Assembly (NCBI GenBank): GCA_934371135.1
Contig: CAKRNO010000018.1
Span: 1-27,380, forward strand
From: an uncultured Eubacteriales bacterium
GTDB taxonomy: Bacteria > Bacillota > Clostridia > Oscillospirales > CAG-272
Reading direction: 5' to 3'
Length of the DNA: 27,380 bases
Shown: positions 8,071 to 16,633 of the stretch, one piece after another
How positions within the stretch are numbered: the stretch's first letter is position 1
How the letters are laid out: each line of letters begins with the position of its first letter
Notes under the pieces: generated by a model
What the model was told of the DNA's origin: nothing
Databases searched by the model: none
Seen by the model: only the letters and a program-made list of their open reading frames with translations
Translations under genes and position numbers: made by a program

Positions 8071-8943
8071 ATGAAAAAGCGTTCCGCATCCCGCGACATC
8101 GTGTTCACGGTCGCGTTCATACTGCTCCTGCTCTACACCGTGTATGTCCTGTTCTTCTTTGCCTTTGCCTTTATCTGCGCCGTCAAGACGGACAACGCGC
8201 AGTACACGCAGGATAAGATCAACAACCGCCTGTTCGGTTTGGGCGGCGGCTTCAACATGAAAAACTTTGTGACGGCGTTCGATCAGCTGGAATCGACGCT
8301 CCAAGGCTTCTCGTTCGGGAATCTGCTCTGGAACAGCATCTGGCGCACGGTGACGAGTGCGGTGCTCAGCATTCTTTCGAGCTCCATGGTCTGCTATGTG
8401 TTGGTGTTCTACCGCAGTAAGATGACAAAGTTCATCTACAATCTCGGGCTGTTCGTGTCGATCCTGCCGGTGTACGGCTCCGCCGGGTCGACCTACCGCC
8501 TGATGTACAACATGGGGCTCATCAACAACCCCATCAACATGATCGTCAGCATCTCGCTCTACGGCGGCTACTTCTTCTATATGTATTCCTTCTTCAAATC
8601 GCTGTCGTGGGAATACGCCGAAGCGGCGTTCGTCGACGGGGCAGGGCATTTCGGCACCTTCTTCCGCGTCATGTTCCCCATGGCGCTCCCGAGCGTGTCG
8701 GCGCTCTTCATCATGGCTTTCATCAGTGGGTGGAACGACTATGAATCGACGCTCCTCTACATGAACAAGTACCCCAATCTCGCCTACGGCGTCTACGCGT
8801 TCAGCGAAAACCAAAAGTACGTAGCGAATATGCCGGGGCTGTTCGCGGGTGTCATACTTACGCTCCTGCCCGTGCTGTTGCTTTTCATCATCTTCCAGAA
8901 CACCATTATGGAAAAGGTGCATCTCGGCGGACTGAAAGGATAA
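8071..8943 (+). CDS. Sugar ABC transporter permease (MalG/YtcP type)
   Basis: This 290-residue protein is the second CUT1 permease. It starts one base after the stop of the first permease, with GGAGG within the end of that gene, so the two are translationally coupled. Hydrophobic segments run through the length and the EAA-type loop is at about 181-203 (EYAEAAFVDGAGHFGTFFRV). The C-terminal 'FQNTIMEKVHLGGLKG' ending is typical of this permease type. It should form a heterodimer with the preceding protein to import an oligosaccharide. Substrate cannot be read from the permease; the neighbouring enzymes suggest Gal-HexNAc units or larger. Confidence 0.93.
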   Translation: MKKRSASRDIVFTVAFILLLLYTVYVLFFFAFAFICAVKTDNAQYTQDKINNRLFGLGGGFNMKNFVTAFDQLESTLQGFSFGNLLWNSIWRTVTSAVLSILSSSMVCYVLVFYRSKMTKFIYNLGLFVSILPVYGSAGSTYRLMYNMGLINNPINMIVSISLYGGYFFYMYSFFKSLSWEYAEAAFVDGAGHFGTFFRVMFPMALPSVSALFIMAFISGWNDYESTLLYMNKYPNLAYGVYAFSENQKYVANMPGLFAGVILTLLPVLLLFIIFQNTIMEKVHLGGLKG

Positions 8944-8963
8944 TGTCCGCTACCGCAAAACAC

Positions 8964-8985
8964 GGCGGCACCGCACGGTGCCGCC
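8964..8985 (+). promoter_or_regulatory. Perfect 9-bp hairpin before the binding-protein gene
   Basis: GGCGGCACC (8964-8972), a 4-base loop and GGTGCCGCC (8977-8985) form a GC-rich stem in the 77-base gap between permease and binding-protein genes. No T-run follows, so it is more likely an mRNA-processing or stabilising element than a terminator. Confidence 0.6.
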
Positions 8986-9020
8986 CACCCCACAAGCCTA
9001 TTTTCGAGGAGGAAACCACC

Positions 9021-10604
9021 ATGAAAAAAATCTCGCTCCTGTTGGCGCTCGTTCTGCTGCTCACCGTCGCGCTCGGGTGCCTTGCGTCCTGCGGCACGAA
9101 TAAGATCGATGAGAACACGCTCTCGATCGAGGTCGTCAATCTCGGTTTCGGCGTGGACTGGCTCTATGCGCTCGCGGACGCCTATCACGCGAAGAATCCC
9201 AATGTCAAATTCAATATCCAGTCCTTCGTCGGGCAGGCAGGGAATGACACCATCAACGGGCATTCCGAAGCGCTCGCGGGGGATACGGATATTTTCTTCT
9301 TCCGTCCCTCCAAGTACCACTTCAACGCTTACCAGGGCGCCGTCAACACCAAGAGCGGGCGCCTCGACTGCATCTATGCCGACCTGACCGATATCTGGAC
9401 GACGCCCTATGAGGACGGCTCGACGATGGAGGGTAAGATCGACAAGATCGTTGCGAATTACTTGAAGGTGAACGACAAATACTACGGCGTCAACTGGGTC
9501 GACGACTTCATGGGCTTCGTCCGTAACAAAGATGTGTGGGAGAGCCTCGGGCTCACCGACGCGGACATTCCCGTCACGACCGACGGGATGATCGCCCTCT
9601 CCGAGAAGATCATCGCGAAGAACGCCGGTATTGCCCCCATGATTTTCAGCAAGAACGAGGAATACTACACCTCCGTTTGGAGCGTCTGGATGGAGCAGTA
9701 CGAGGGCAAAGAGTCGATGCAGAATTACATCAATGGGCTTGACCCTCTCGGCGACGTCTCCTATAACCTGTACGCCTATCCCGGGCAGGAGATCGCCCTC
9801 AACTTCATCGCCAAACTGTTGGAGAAAAAGCAGGAGGGCAAGGTGATGAAATACAAGTATCAGCACGAGAACTCCGACTCGCTCTCCTTCACGGAAATGC
9901 AGAGCTACTTCCTCGAGGGGCAGGCGGCTTTCTGTATCAACGGCAGCTGGCTCGAGATCGAGATGAACAAGAACAAGGAAAACGGCACGAGCTACAACAT
10001 CGACTTCATCAAGACGCCGGTCATCAGTGACATCATCAACGTCCTGCCCGATAAGTCGGTCAAAACCGACGCCGAACTCGCCGAGGTCATCCGCTATGTG
10101 GACGCCGTCGATGCGGGACAGGCGGCGGAGAAGCCCGCCTTCGCCACCGACGCCGATGTGGCGCGAATCCGTGAAGCCCGCCACGCCGCGTACTGCCGCG
10201 GCGGCTCCGACCATACCGCGGTCGTCGCAGGCTGGTCGACGAAGATTGACATGGCGAAAGACTTCCTCAAATTCATGTACTCCGATGAGGGCATGAAGGT
10301 GTACTATAACGCCCTCGGCGGCATGAGCCTGCCCGCAACCCTCACGAACGGGGACTACGACAGCCTGACGATGAGCACGTTCACTTCCTCGGTCAATGCG
10401 GCACTTCGGGAGAGCTACTTCTCCAACCTGAGCTTCGCCTGTGCGAAGGTCTATACCGTCGGCGGCGTCAACTGCAACTTTGTCAACGGGAGCGGCAACT
10501 TCGTCACCGAGCTGCTCGCGGGGAAGAGTGTCAAGGACATTATCAACGCCAATAAGAACTATCTGAGAAACAACTGGACCGCCATTTCCAACGCCATTCG
10601 CTGA
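9021..10604 (+). CDS. Sugar ABC transporter substrate-binding lipoprotein
   Basis: This 527-residue protein is an extracellular solute-binding protein of the CUT1 type. The signal peptide ends in LASC with lipidated C24, so it is anchored outside the membrane. It has the periplasmic-binding-protein features of this family: 'YALADAYHAKNPNVKFNIQSF' near the N-terminus (a family-typical start), then a central aromatic-rich region (IMEYYTSVWSVW-like near 215) and a long C-terminal lobe ending NNWTAISNAIR. I chose the ATG at 9021 because GGAGGAAACCACC precedes it and a signal peptide starts exactly there; an in-frame ATG at 8943 would add 26 residues that destroy the signal peptide. Its gene is flanked by hairpins on both sides, fitting higher message levels than for the permeases. 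Its ligand is unknown; a Gal-HexNAc oligosaccharide is inferred. Confidence 0.92.
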   Translation: MKKISLLLALVLLLTVALGCLASCGTNKIDENTLSIEVVNLGFGVDWLYALADAYHAKNPNVKFNIQSFVGQAGNDTINGHSEALAGDTDIFFFRPSKYHFNAYQGAVNTKSGRLDCIYADLTDIWTTPYEDGSTMEGKIDKIVANYLKVNDKYYGVNWVDDFMGFVRNKDVWESLGLTDADIPVTTDGMIALSEKIIAKNAGIAPMIFSKNEEYYTSVWSVWMEQYEGKESMQNYINGLDPLGDVSYNLYAYPGQEIALNFIAKLLEKKQEGKVMKYKYQHENSDSLSFTEMQSYFLEGQAAFCINGSWLEIEMNKNKENGTSYNIDFIKTPVISDIINVLPDKSVKTDAELAEVIRYVDAVDAGQAAEKPAFATDADVARIREARHAAYCRGGSDHTAVVAGWSTKIDMAKDFLKFMYSDEGMKVYYNALGGMSLPATLTNGDYDSLTMSTFTSSVNAALRESYFSNLSFACAKVYTVGGVNCNFVNGSGNFVTELLAGKSVKDIINANKNYLRNNWTAISNAIR

Positions 10605-10622
10605 TCGGCGGGTATCCGCCGA
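10605..10622 (+). promoter_or_regulatory. Hairpin immediately after the binding-protein stop codon
   Basis: TCGGCGG (10605-10611), loop GTAT, CCGCCGA (10616-10622) form a perfect 7-bp stem starting right after the TGA. No T-run follows. Such a structure can protect the 3' end of an upstream message segment from exonucleases. Confidence 0.55.
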
Positions 10623-10639
10623 ATCCCATGAGGTCAGAC

Positions 10640-13060
10640 ATGAAAAAGATAGGAATCCTTGCCCTTTTGCTCCTCGCGGCGGCGCTGTGCTTCGTCGGGT
10701 GCGGGAAAGGGAAAACCGATGACACCTCCCTGCAATATGAGGCATGGAGTACGTACAACACGGTCAAGGTCATCGGGCAGACCTATAAGAACGACACCTA
10801 CACCCGCCTCTCGCCTGCGCTCACAATCGAGATGATGCGGGGCGAGTACGAGGGGGCGCAACTGCTCCTGACCGTCTCCCGCGGGAGCGGTAAGGCGGAA
10901 CTCATCACGGGTGCACTCACCGACGGGGAGGGCAACACGATCCCCCCGGAGCAGGTGCAGGTGTACTGCCAGATGTACACGCAGATCCAGCGCAACTATA
11001 ACGGCGGCACCGTTTTCGGTGCCGGGGACAGGATCCCCGATATGCTGCTCCCCATGGAGACGGCGATTGCCTACGGGGAGAACACCGTCTCGGCGGATAC
11101 CAACCGCGGTTTTACCGTAGAGATCTGCTCCGACGGGGTGAAGCCCGGGGTCTATACCGGCACGTTTACCCTGAAAGTCGGCGACAAGACGCAGGACATC
11201 CCCGTCTCCGTGACGGTCTGGGACATCGTGGCGGAGGGGCGGCGGAGCGAGTTCATGTCCTCCTTCCTCATCTACCGCGAGGTGCTCGCTTACGGGGAGT
11301 TCCGCAACGACAAGGAGATCACCGACCGCTATATCGAGTTTCTCCTGCGCTACCATGCCGACGCCTATGTGGTGCGCGACATCTATGAGGCGGCGCATTT
11401 CACCGAGAGCCTCACGCGCTTCCGTGAGAACACCCGCATGACGGGGATCGTCATTCCCGTCGACTTCCAGATGAACTACCAGGCGACGCCCGGCAACGCC
11501 CAGTATGACGAGACGCTGCGGTACCTGACCGAGCTGGCGCTCGCCAGCACGGACGAATACTGCCTCGCCGAATACGCGTACTTCTATCCGTCCACCTACG
11601 ACGAGGCGGACGTCATCCCCGAGCGGCAGGAGAAATCCTGTGAATTCTTCTCGGAGGGCGGGCTCTACTTCCGCACGCTCGACGACGCTGTCGAGAGCCT
11701 GCAAAATAATGAAGCGTATCTTGCCAAGAGCGCCGCACTCCGCGAGCGCATCGAGCGCGCGATCCGCAACATTCCCGCTGTATTCACGAACGTCAATTAC
11801 GTGAAAGAGTGGGTCGCCGAGCTCGACGACGCCACGTTCTGCCCCTATATCAGCGTATTCAACGATCATGCCGTCCTCCGTCGGTATCAGGAGCAGGCAG
11901 GGGTCGGGGGGCACCTGTGGGCGTACAGCTGCAACCGCACCGACTATCCGTACCCGACGCTCGACATCGACGATGTGGCGCTCGGCATCCGCGTCAACGG
12001 CTGGATGAACAGCGCCTACGGCATCAACGGCTATCTCTACTACATGGTCAACAAGTACGGGCTCATGTTCGAGAGCGAGAATGCCAACGGGTATCTCAAT
12101 ATCTATGATTCTCCCGACCGTGGCGGGGAGAGCAACGGCGACGGCTTCCTGCTCTATCCCGGCGCCTACTACGGGAGCGCCGATCCGTTCGCGACCGTGC
12201 GTCTTGCCGCCTATCGCGACGGTATCGACGACTACGATATGCTTTCCATTTACCGCGAAAAGTTGCTGGCGCTCGCCGCCCGATACGGCACCACGATCGA
12301 CACAGACGCGTTCGTCACCGATCTGTATGCACGCCTGTTCCGCGGTACGATCGCGTATGAAAACAATGATGCCGCACTCTATGAAGTGCGCCGCGAACTC
12401 GCATCGCGCATCCTTGCGCTGGACGCCGCCGACGGGCTCCTCACCGTTTTTGACCGTGAGGCGTCGACTCTGCGTATCTTCTCGACCGACGCCACACTGA
12501 AAATTGACGGCACCGTAATGACGGGCGCTGCGAGCGGTGCGGGCTACCTCTACACCGTCACCTGCGGCACCGATGCGCGCCGTGTGACGATTGAGACTTC
12601 CGCGCGCGCCGTCGTGTACGGCGTCGCCGCGCATACCGTCGTCGGCACGACCGACGCGACGCTCTCGCAGGGCAGTCACTATGACGCGGAGCGGGGCGTG
12701 TTCGTTATCGCGTCCATTGACGGGCCGCTGATCGACCTCTATACACCCTCCGTAACCGTTTCCTCGGGCGACCTCGTGCGGGCGACGCGCCTCGGCTTTA
12801 CGTTCGGGAATCGGTCGGAGAGCGACCTCGACTTCCGCGTGAAACTCGTTACCACCGCGGGTGAGATCGAACTCGAGACCGAATATTGCCGGGCAGGGGA
12901 GGCGTATGCCGTCGAAATCATTTTGCCGACGGACATCGACATGCGTACCGTCACCGCCGTCCGCATCACGTTCGATAACGTGGTGCAGGAGGGGAACGAC
13001 TTCGTACTCGCGCCCGACCGCGTCTTTACCCTATCCGACCTTTGGCTCGAATTGCAGTGA
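10640..13060 (+). CDS. GH123-like (DUF4091) surface lipoprotein
   Basis: This 806-residue protein has a lipoprotein signal peptide (lipid Cys at C21, preceded by FVG). A beta-sandwich-like region (about 30-195) is followed by a barrel of the DUF4091 family, now treated as the GH123 catalytic domain. Support comes from a D321-E322 pair after EYAYFYPSTY, matching the place of the GH123 Asp-Glu catalytic pair, and from GDGFLLYPG followed by VRLAAYRDGIDDYDML near 505-540, a family hallmark. Characterised GH123 enzymes are beta-N-acetylgalactosaminidases; activity here is inferred. The C-terminal 200 residues are beta-rich and may bind sugar. I chose the ATG at 10640 because TGAGGT lies upstream and the signal peptide begins there; the ATG at 10628 lacks a site. 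This is the only extracellular enzyme candidate in the locus. Confidence 0.82.
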   Translation: MKKIGILALLLLAAALCFVGCGKGKTDDTSLQYEAWSTYNTVKVIGQTYKNDTYTRLSPALTIEMMRGEYEGAQLLLTVSRGSGKAELITGALTDGEGNTIPPEQVQVYCQMYTQIQRNYNGGTVFGAGDRIPDMLLPMETAIAYGENTVSADTNRGFTVEICSDGVKPGVYTGTFTLKVGDKTQDIPVSVTVWDIVAEGRRSEFMSSFLIYREVLAYGEFRNDKEITDRYIEFLLRYHADAYVVRDIYEAAHFTESLTRFRENTRMTGIVIPVDFQMNYQATPGNAQYDETLRYLTELALASTDEYCLAEYAYFYPSTYDEADVIPERQEKSCEFFSEGGLYFRTLDDAVESLQNNEAYLAKSAALRERIERAIRNIPAVFTNVNYVKEWVAELDDATFCPYISVFNDHAVLRRYQEQAGVGGHLWAYSCNRTDYPYPTLDIDDVALGIRVNGWMNSAYGINGYLYYMVNKYGLMFESENANGYLNIYDSPDRGGESNGDGFLLYPGAYYGSADPFATVRLAAYRDGIDDYDMLSIYREKLLALAARYGTTIDTDAFVTDLYARLFRGTIAYENNDAALYEVRRELASRILALDAADGLLTVFDREASTLRIFSTDATLKIDGTVMTGAASGAGYLYTVTCGTDARRVTIETSARAVVYGVAAHTVVGTTDATLSQGSHYDAERGVFVIASIDGPLIDLYTPSVTVSSGDLVRATRLGFTFGNRSESDLDFRVKLVTTAGEIELETEYCRAGEAYAVEIILPTDIDMRTVTAVRITFDNVVQEGNDFVLAPDRVFTLSDLWLELQ

Positions 13061-13071
13061 GGAGGTAAGAC

Positions 13072-16000
13072 ATGAAGAAACGTATCACCGGTCTTGTGTT
13101 CATCCTCCTCACCGTAGTTCTGCTCGCCACAGCCCTCCTTACCTCCTGCAACTGCGCCGGGGGGACGCCGGACGATCCGACTCCGACGCCCGAGGAGCCT
13201 AACCGCTTTCTGAACCCCCGCGCGGGCGACGCCACGCTCCTCAACGGTATGGATAATATGCAGGATCTTTATGCACTGAAGCCCATGGACGTCACCCCGT
13301 ATGACGCCTATCGCTTGACGCTGAACGAAGATCCCGCCTATATCCGCGCGGGCGAGGGCAGTTTCCGCTATGAATTCGAGGCGGGGAGTTCGCACACATT
13401 CCTGCAACTGCTGGCGGCGTCGTACCACGCCGATCTGGCAGTACGGGAACTGAAAGCGGCATCCGTCGAGGTGTTCAACGACTCCGAGAGCGCCCGGCAG
13501 GTGACGATCTCCGTCACCACGGCAGACGGTGCCGCACTGTTCAGCCGTACCGTGACGGCAGAGCCCGGCGTGTGGACGACCGTCTCCTATGACGGGCTGG
13601 AAGCGTACACCTACAAGAAAAAAACCGCCGTCGGCGGAGTGGCATTCCGCTTTGATGCGGAATCCGCCGCTACCCTGTACGTGGATGAGATGCGCGTCGA
13701 ACTCGGCGCCGCAGACCTCCCGCCCGTTGACTTCAACGCTTACGTCGCCTCGATCGCCGACATCGCCCCGGTATCGCCGCTCGATGCCGCAACTTTTCCC
13801 GATTGTGTGGCATTCGCCGATGCCGTGTGCTACGCGCGCCGGCTGTATGAGGAGATGAGCGACAAGTCACAGGCGACGTCGGACATGAAAGCCGCCCTCG
13901 ATCGCTATACCGAACTGCTCGGTGGCTATAAGGCGATCTACACACCCCGTCGCGACACGGACGTCATCGAGCGCTGGAGCTACGGCGCGGCGCTGACCGT
14001 CAGCGAGGGGAGCGACCCCGCTTACGGCGCGGTCTGGGAAATCGCCGTCAATGCGAAAAGCGCCGGCGAACAGAGCTTCCGCTTCGACGGGCTCGATGTG
14101 AGCCGCTTCGGCGAGGTGATTTTCTGGGTCTATAACCCCACGGAATACGAACTGCAACTGGACATTCACGGCGGGTGGAACTCCTGGCGCGCCTTTTCCT
14201 GCAAATTGCCGGGCAAGGCATGGACTCCCGTCACCGTCAATACGAAAGTCATCGAAAACGACATCGACGGTTCTTTCTTCGCTGTCATTTCCCGCCAAGG
14301 GAAAGCGGCGTTTGAGGGTGTGTTCGGCTTTACCGCGCTGTACGGCGTACCGAGCGCCACCGCGGCGCGCGATGTGATCGACGCCATTGCGGCACTGCCC
14401 GCGGCGGCAGACATCACCCTCGCCGACAAGAACGATGTGCTTCGCGTGCGCGCCGCTTACGAGGAGCTTTCCCGCGAGACCAAGAGCGCAGTGACGAATT
14501 ACAGCCGCCTGACTGCCGCCGAGAATCGCATCGCGGAGATCGAGGCAGCGAACTTTGACGCGGATGCCGAGGCGTTCCTCGCCGTCGCCGTGACGGAGGA
14601 GAATGCCAAAGACCTGTATCTGCGCCTGACCGACCTCTATAACGCCTATGACGCCCTCTCCGACCTTGCCGCGCCCCGCGTCACCAAACTGGCGGCGCTC
14701 GACGCCCGCAGGGAGGAACTCAACGGGTATCTCGTCAATATCGTCAACGCGATGATCGCCGCCCTCCCGGAGGCGAATACCGCCGATCTCCCGGGGGCTA
14801 TCCCGCAGATCAGCCTCGCACAGTCGCTCTATGACCGCCTCGATGCGGAACAGCAGAAACGCGTTTCCCGTGCCGAGAAACTGCAACTGCTCGGCAGACT
14901 ATGCGCCGATTACCGACTGCTCTTTGACTTCACCGAGGCAAATCTCGCGCGCGTCAGCAACACGACTGACTTCGGCAACGCTTGGAGCGGGACGATGAGT
15001 GTCGTCGCGGACAGCACCTACGGAAATCTGTTGCTGATGAACGTGCTTGCAGGACACAGCAACTCGACGCGCGAGGCGGAGTTCCGCCTGCGCGAAACGA
15101 CGCAAAGACTGAAGAAGTACGAATCGCTCGTTTTCTACGTCTATGCTCCTATGGAGGGCGGCGCGTTCCGCACCTGGTCCTCCGACTGGAAAACCCACAC
15201 GGATTTCGCCCTGCAAGCCAACGTCTGGAACCGAGTCGAGATCGACACCGCGATGTGCAGTGACGACTGCCTTGACGGGCTGTTCTTCACCGTCGTCGCG
15301 CCGAACGGCGCGGCGCCCGTCGGCGAATGGAAGATCTCTTCGGTTTACGCTTATTGCGATACCGAGGAAACAGAGCGTCTCGTCGGGGACTTCACCCGTG
15401 CGGTGGACGCATTGCCCGACGCCGCCGACCTGACCCTCGCGGACAAAGCCGCGGTGGAGGCGGCAAAAGCAGCGTATGACGCCCTGCTCCCGCACTGCAC
15501 CTATTATTTCGGCTCGTCCTATGTGCGGAAACTGAACGCCGCGAAAGCGAAGATCGCCGCTCTCGAGGCGCAGACGCTCATCGACGCATTTGAAGCGGCG
15601 GTGGACGGACTGCCCGATGCCGATGACCTGACCCTCGCCGATGCCGATCGGGTTGCCGCCGCGCGCGCCGCATATAACGCGCTCCCTGCCGATTGTCTCG
15701 GGGCGCTCGACAAAACCCGTGTCGACAAGCTGACGCGGTGCGAGGCGCGCATCGCCGAACTGCGTCTCAACGGGGAAGTCGCCGACTTCATCCGGGCGGT
15801 CGGAGCACTGACCGATGACACTACCGGGGAAGAACTCTATCGGGTGTTCCTTACATATGTTGCCCTGACCGATGCGCAGAAAGCCGCCGTGACGGCGGAA
15901 AAAGACAGGCTCGGGGATCTGATGACAGAGAAGGCGACTGAGGTCGCCGCCGCCTGTGCGGCAGACATCGCGGCGTTTGATCGCGACCACGACTTCCCGC

Positions 16001-16527
16001 ATGATGCCGCCCGATGCGCCCTGCTGTACGACGCCGTACTGGCATTGCCCGACGCGGTGTTCGAGGCGCTCTCTGCCGACACGAAAACCACCATTGGCAA
16101 TCTCTATAAGGAAATGAAGAAATACACCGTCGTCACCGATCTTCTGACGGACGCCGCTTTCGGTGAGGCATCGGAGGATGCCGCCTACGGCACCGTCTAT
16201 GAAATGACGGTGAAGCCGGAGGGGACGGGCGCCGACAACATTCTCTTTATCCTGAACGCGGGGCAGATCGGTGACCGTAAAATCGTGTTCTATCTCTTCC
16301 GTCCTGAGGGCGGTGCCGATGCCCGCTTGTATTTCAGCGGCGAATGGCGCGGCTGGGGTGCCGATGAGACTTCCTCCGTCACGGTGACGTCCGACGGTTG
16401 GCTCCGGGTGGAGTTTTCCGCCGCTGCTGTCTCGAACGGGGCGAACACGAGTTACTGGTATCTGTACCTGACGGCGGCAACCGCCGCCGAGGACGGCTGG
16501 CGCATCAGCGATATTTACGCCGTCTGA
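13072..16527 (+). CDS. Large modular surface lipoprotein with repeated beta modules and helical repeats
   Basis: This 1151-residue protein has a lipoprotein signal (LLTSC, C26) and a Pro/Thr-rich linker (31-43). Reading along it I see four beta-rich modules: about 50-212, 296-425, 615-762 and 1020-1151. The last three share a pattern: an aromatic strand ending in YNP, YAP or FRP, a Trp 12-20 residues on, then a W.-.V strand and a final W[KR]I[S].-.Y strand; a DxxYG motif precedes each. Between them lie helical spacers, including three copies of a repeat reading LPxAxDLTLADxxxVxxARAAYxAL (442-491, 781-832, 847-898), related to FIVAR-type surface repeats. No catalytic motif is visible. AGGAGGT overlapping the previous stop codon precedes the ATG, so expression is tightly coupled to the GH123-like gene. 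A glycan-binding scaffold is my inference; I do not recognise a named family. Confidence 0.85.
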   Translation: MKKRITGLVFILLTVVLLATALLTSCNCAGGTPDDPTPTPEEPNRFLNPRAGDATLLNGMDNMQDLYALKPMDVTPYDAYRLTLNEDPAYIRAGEGSFRYEFEAGSSHTFLQLLAASYHADLAVRELKAASVEVFNDSESARQVTISVTTADGAALFSRTVTAEPGVWTTVSYDGLEAYTYKKKTAVGGVAFRFDAESAATLYVDEMRVELGAADLPPVDFNAYVASIADIAPVSPLDAATFPDCVAFADAVCYARRLYEEMSDKSQATSDMKAALDRYTELLGGYKAIYTPRRDTDVIERWSYGAALTVSEGSDPAYGAVWEIAVNAKSAGEQSFRFDGLDVSRFGEVIFWVYNPTEYELQLDIHGGWNSWRAFSCKLPGKAWTPVTVNTKVIENDIDGSFFAVISRQGKAAFEGVFGFTALYGVPSATAARDVIDAIAALPAAADITLADKNDVLRVRAAYEELSRETKSAVTNYSRLTAAENRIAEIEAANFDADAEAFLAVAVTEENAKDLYLRLTDLYNAYDALSDLAAPRVTKLAALDARREELNGYLVNIVNAMIAALPEANTADLPGAIPQISLAQSLYDRLDAEQQKRVSRAEKLQLLGRLCADYRLLFDFTEANLARVSNTTDFGNAWSGTMSVVADSTYGNLLLMNVLAGHSNSTREAEFRLRETTQRLKKYESLVFYVYAPMEGGAFRTWSSDWKTHTDFALQANVWNRVEIDTAMCSDDCLDGLFFTVVAPNGAAPVGEWKISSVYAYCDTEETERLVGDFTRAVDALPDAADLTLADKAAVEAAKAAYDALLPHCTYYFGSSYVRKLNAAKAKIAALEAQTLIDAFEAAVDGLPDADDLTLADADRVAAARAAYNALPADCLGALDKTRVDKLTRCEARIAELRLNGEVADFIRAVGALTDDTTGEELYRVFLTYVALTDAQKAAVTAEKDRLGDLMTEKATEVAAACAADIAAFDRDHDFPHDAARCALLYDAVLALPDAVFEALSADTKTTIGNLYKEMKKYTVVTDLLTDAAFGEASEDAAYGTVYEMTVKPEGTGADNILFILNAGQIGDRKIVFYLFRPEGGADARLYFSGEWRGWGADETSSVTVTSDGWLRVEFSAAAVSNGANTSYWYLYLTAATAAEDGWRISDIYAV
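15412..15765 (+). repeat. Two adjacent FIVAR-like helical repeats within the 1151-residue protein
   Basis: Residues 781-832 and 847-898 each begin LPDA.DLTLAD and continue with V..A.AAY.AL and a closing K(L)...A[KR]IA.L. A third, more distant copy lies at residues 442-491 (14395-14544). Similar repeats act as stalks in clostridial surface proteins. The DNA copies have diverged, so they are old duplications. Confidence 0.75.
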
Positions 16528-16542
16528 GTCTTTTGCGGTGAC

Positions 16543-16601
16543 GTCGCCCCTCCGGGCGGCGCCGCCGATCCCGACGTTTTTCCCGTCAGCCGTCGGCTGA
16601 C
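16543..16601 (+). promoter_or_regulatory. Two intergenic hairpins between surface-protein genes
   Basis: The first stem pairs GTCGCCC (16543-16549) with GGGCGGC (16553-16559 region, one G-T pair). The second is perfect: GTCAGCC (16585-16591), loop GTC, GGCTGAC (16595-16601). The TTTTT between them (16577-16581) could make the first a weak terminator or pause site, although it lies well after the stem. The second hairpin closely matches the one at 3159-3175. Confidence 0.5.
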
Positions 16602-16633
16602 CCGATCAATGAAACCGAAAAAGGAGAGCGACC

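Noticed and set aside
8964..8985. The hairpin as a terminator between permease and binding-protein genes
   Set aside because: There is no following T-run and the downstream gene clearly belongs to the same transporter.
8943..9020. A longer N-terminus for the binding protein starting at 8943
   Set aside because: It overlaps the permease stop, runs through the hairpin at 8964-8985 and would bury the lipoprotein signal peptide; the ATG at 9021 has GGAGG upstream.
8793..10745. A 650-codon open frame on the minus strand opposite the binding-protein gene
   Set aside because: It mirrors the third-position GC bias of the plus-strand gene, has low-complexity His/Val/Arg/Glu-rich content, no ribosome binding site, and no family resemblance.
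10634..12679. A 681-codon minus-strand open frame opposite the GH123-like gene
   Set aside because: Same shadow effect; the plus-strand frame has a signal peptide, family motifs and a proper start.
14395..15765. A CRISPR-like or transposon-like repeat in the 1151-residue gene
   Set aside because: The repeats are protein-level helical repeats in frame; the DNA copies are diverged and irregularly spaced, with no terminal inverted repeats.
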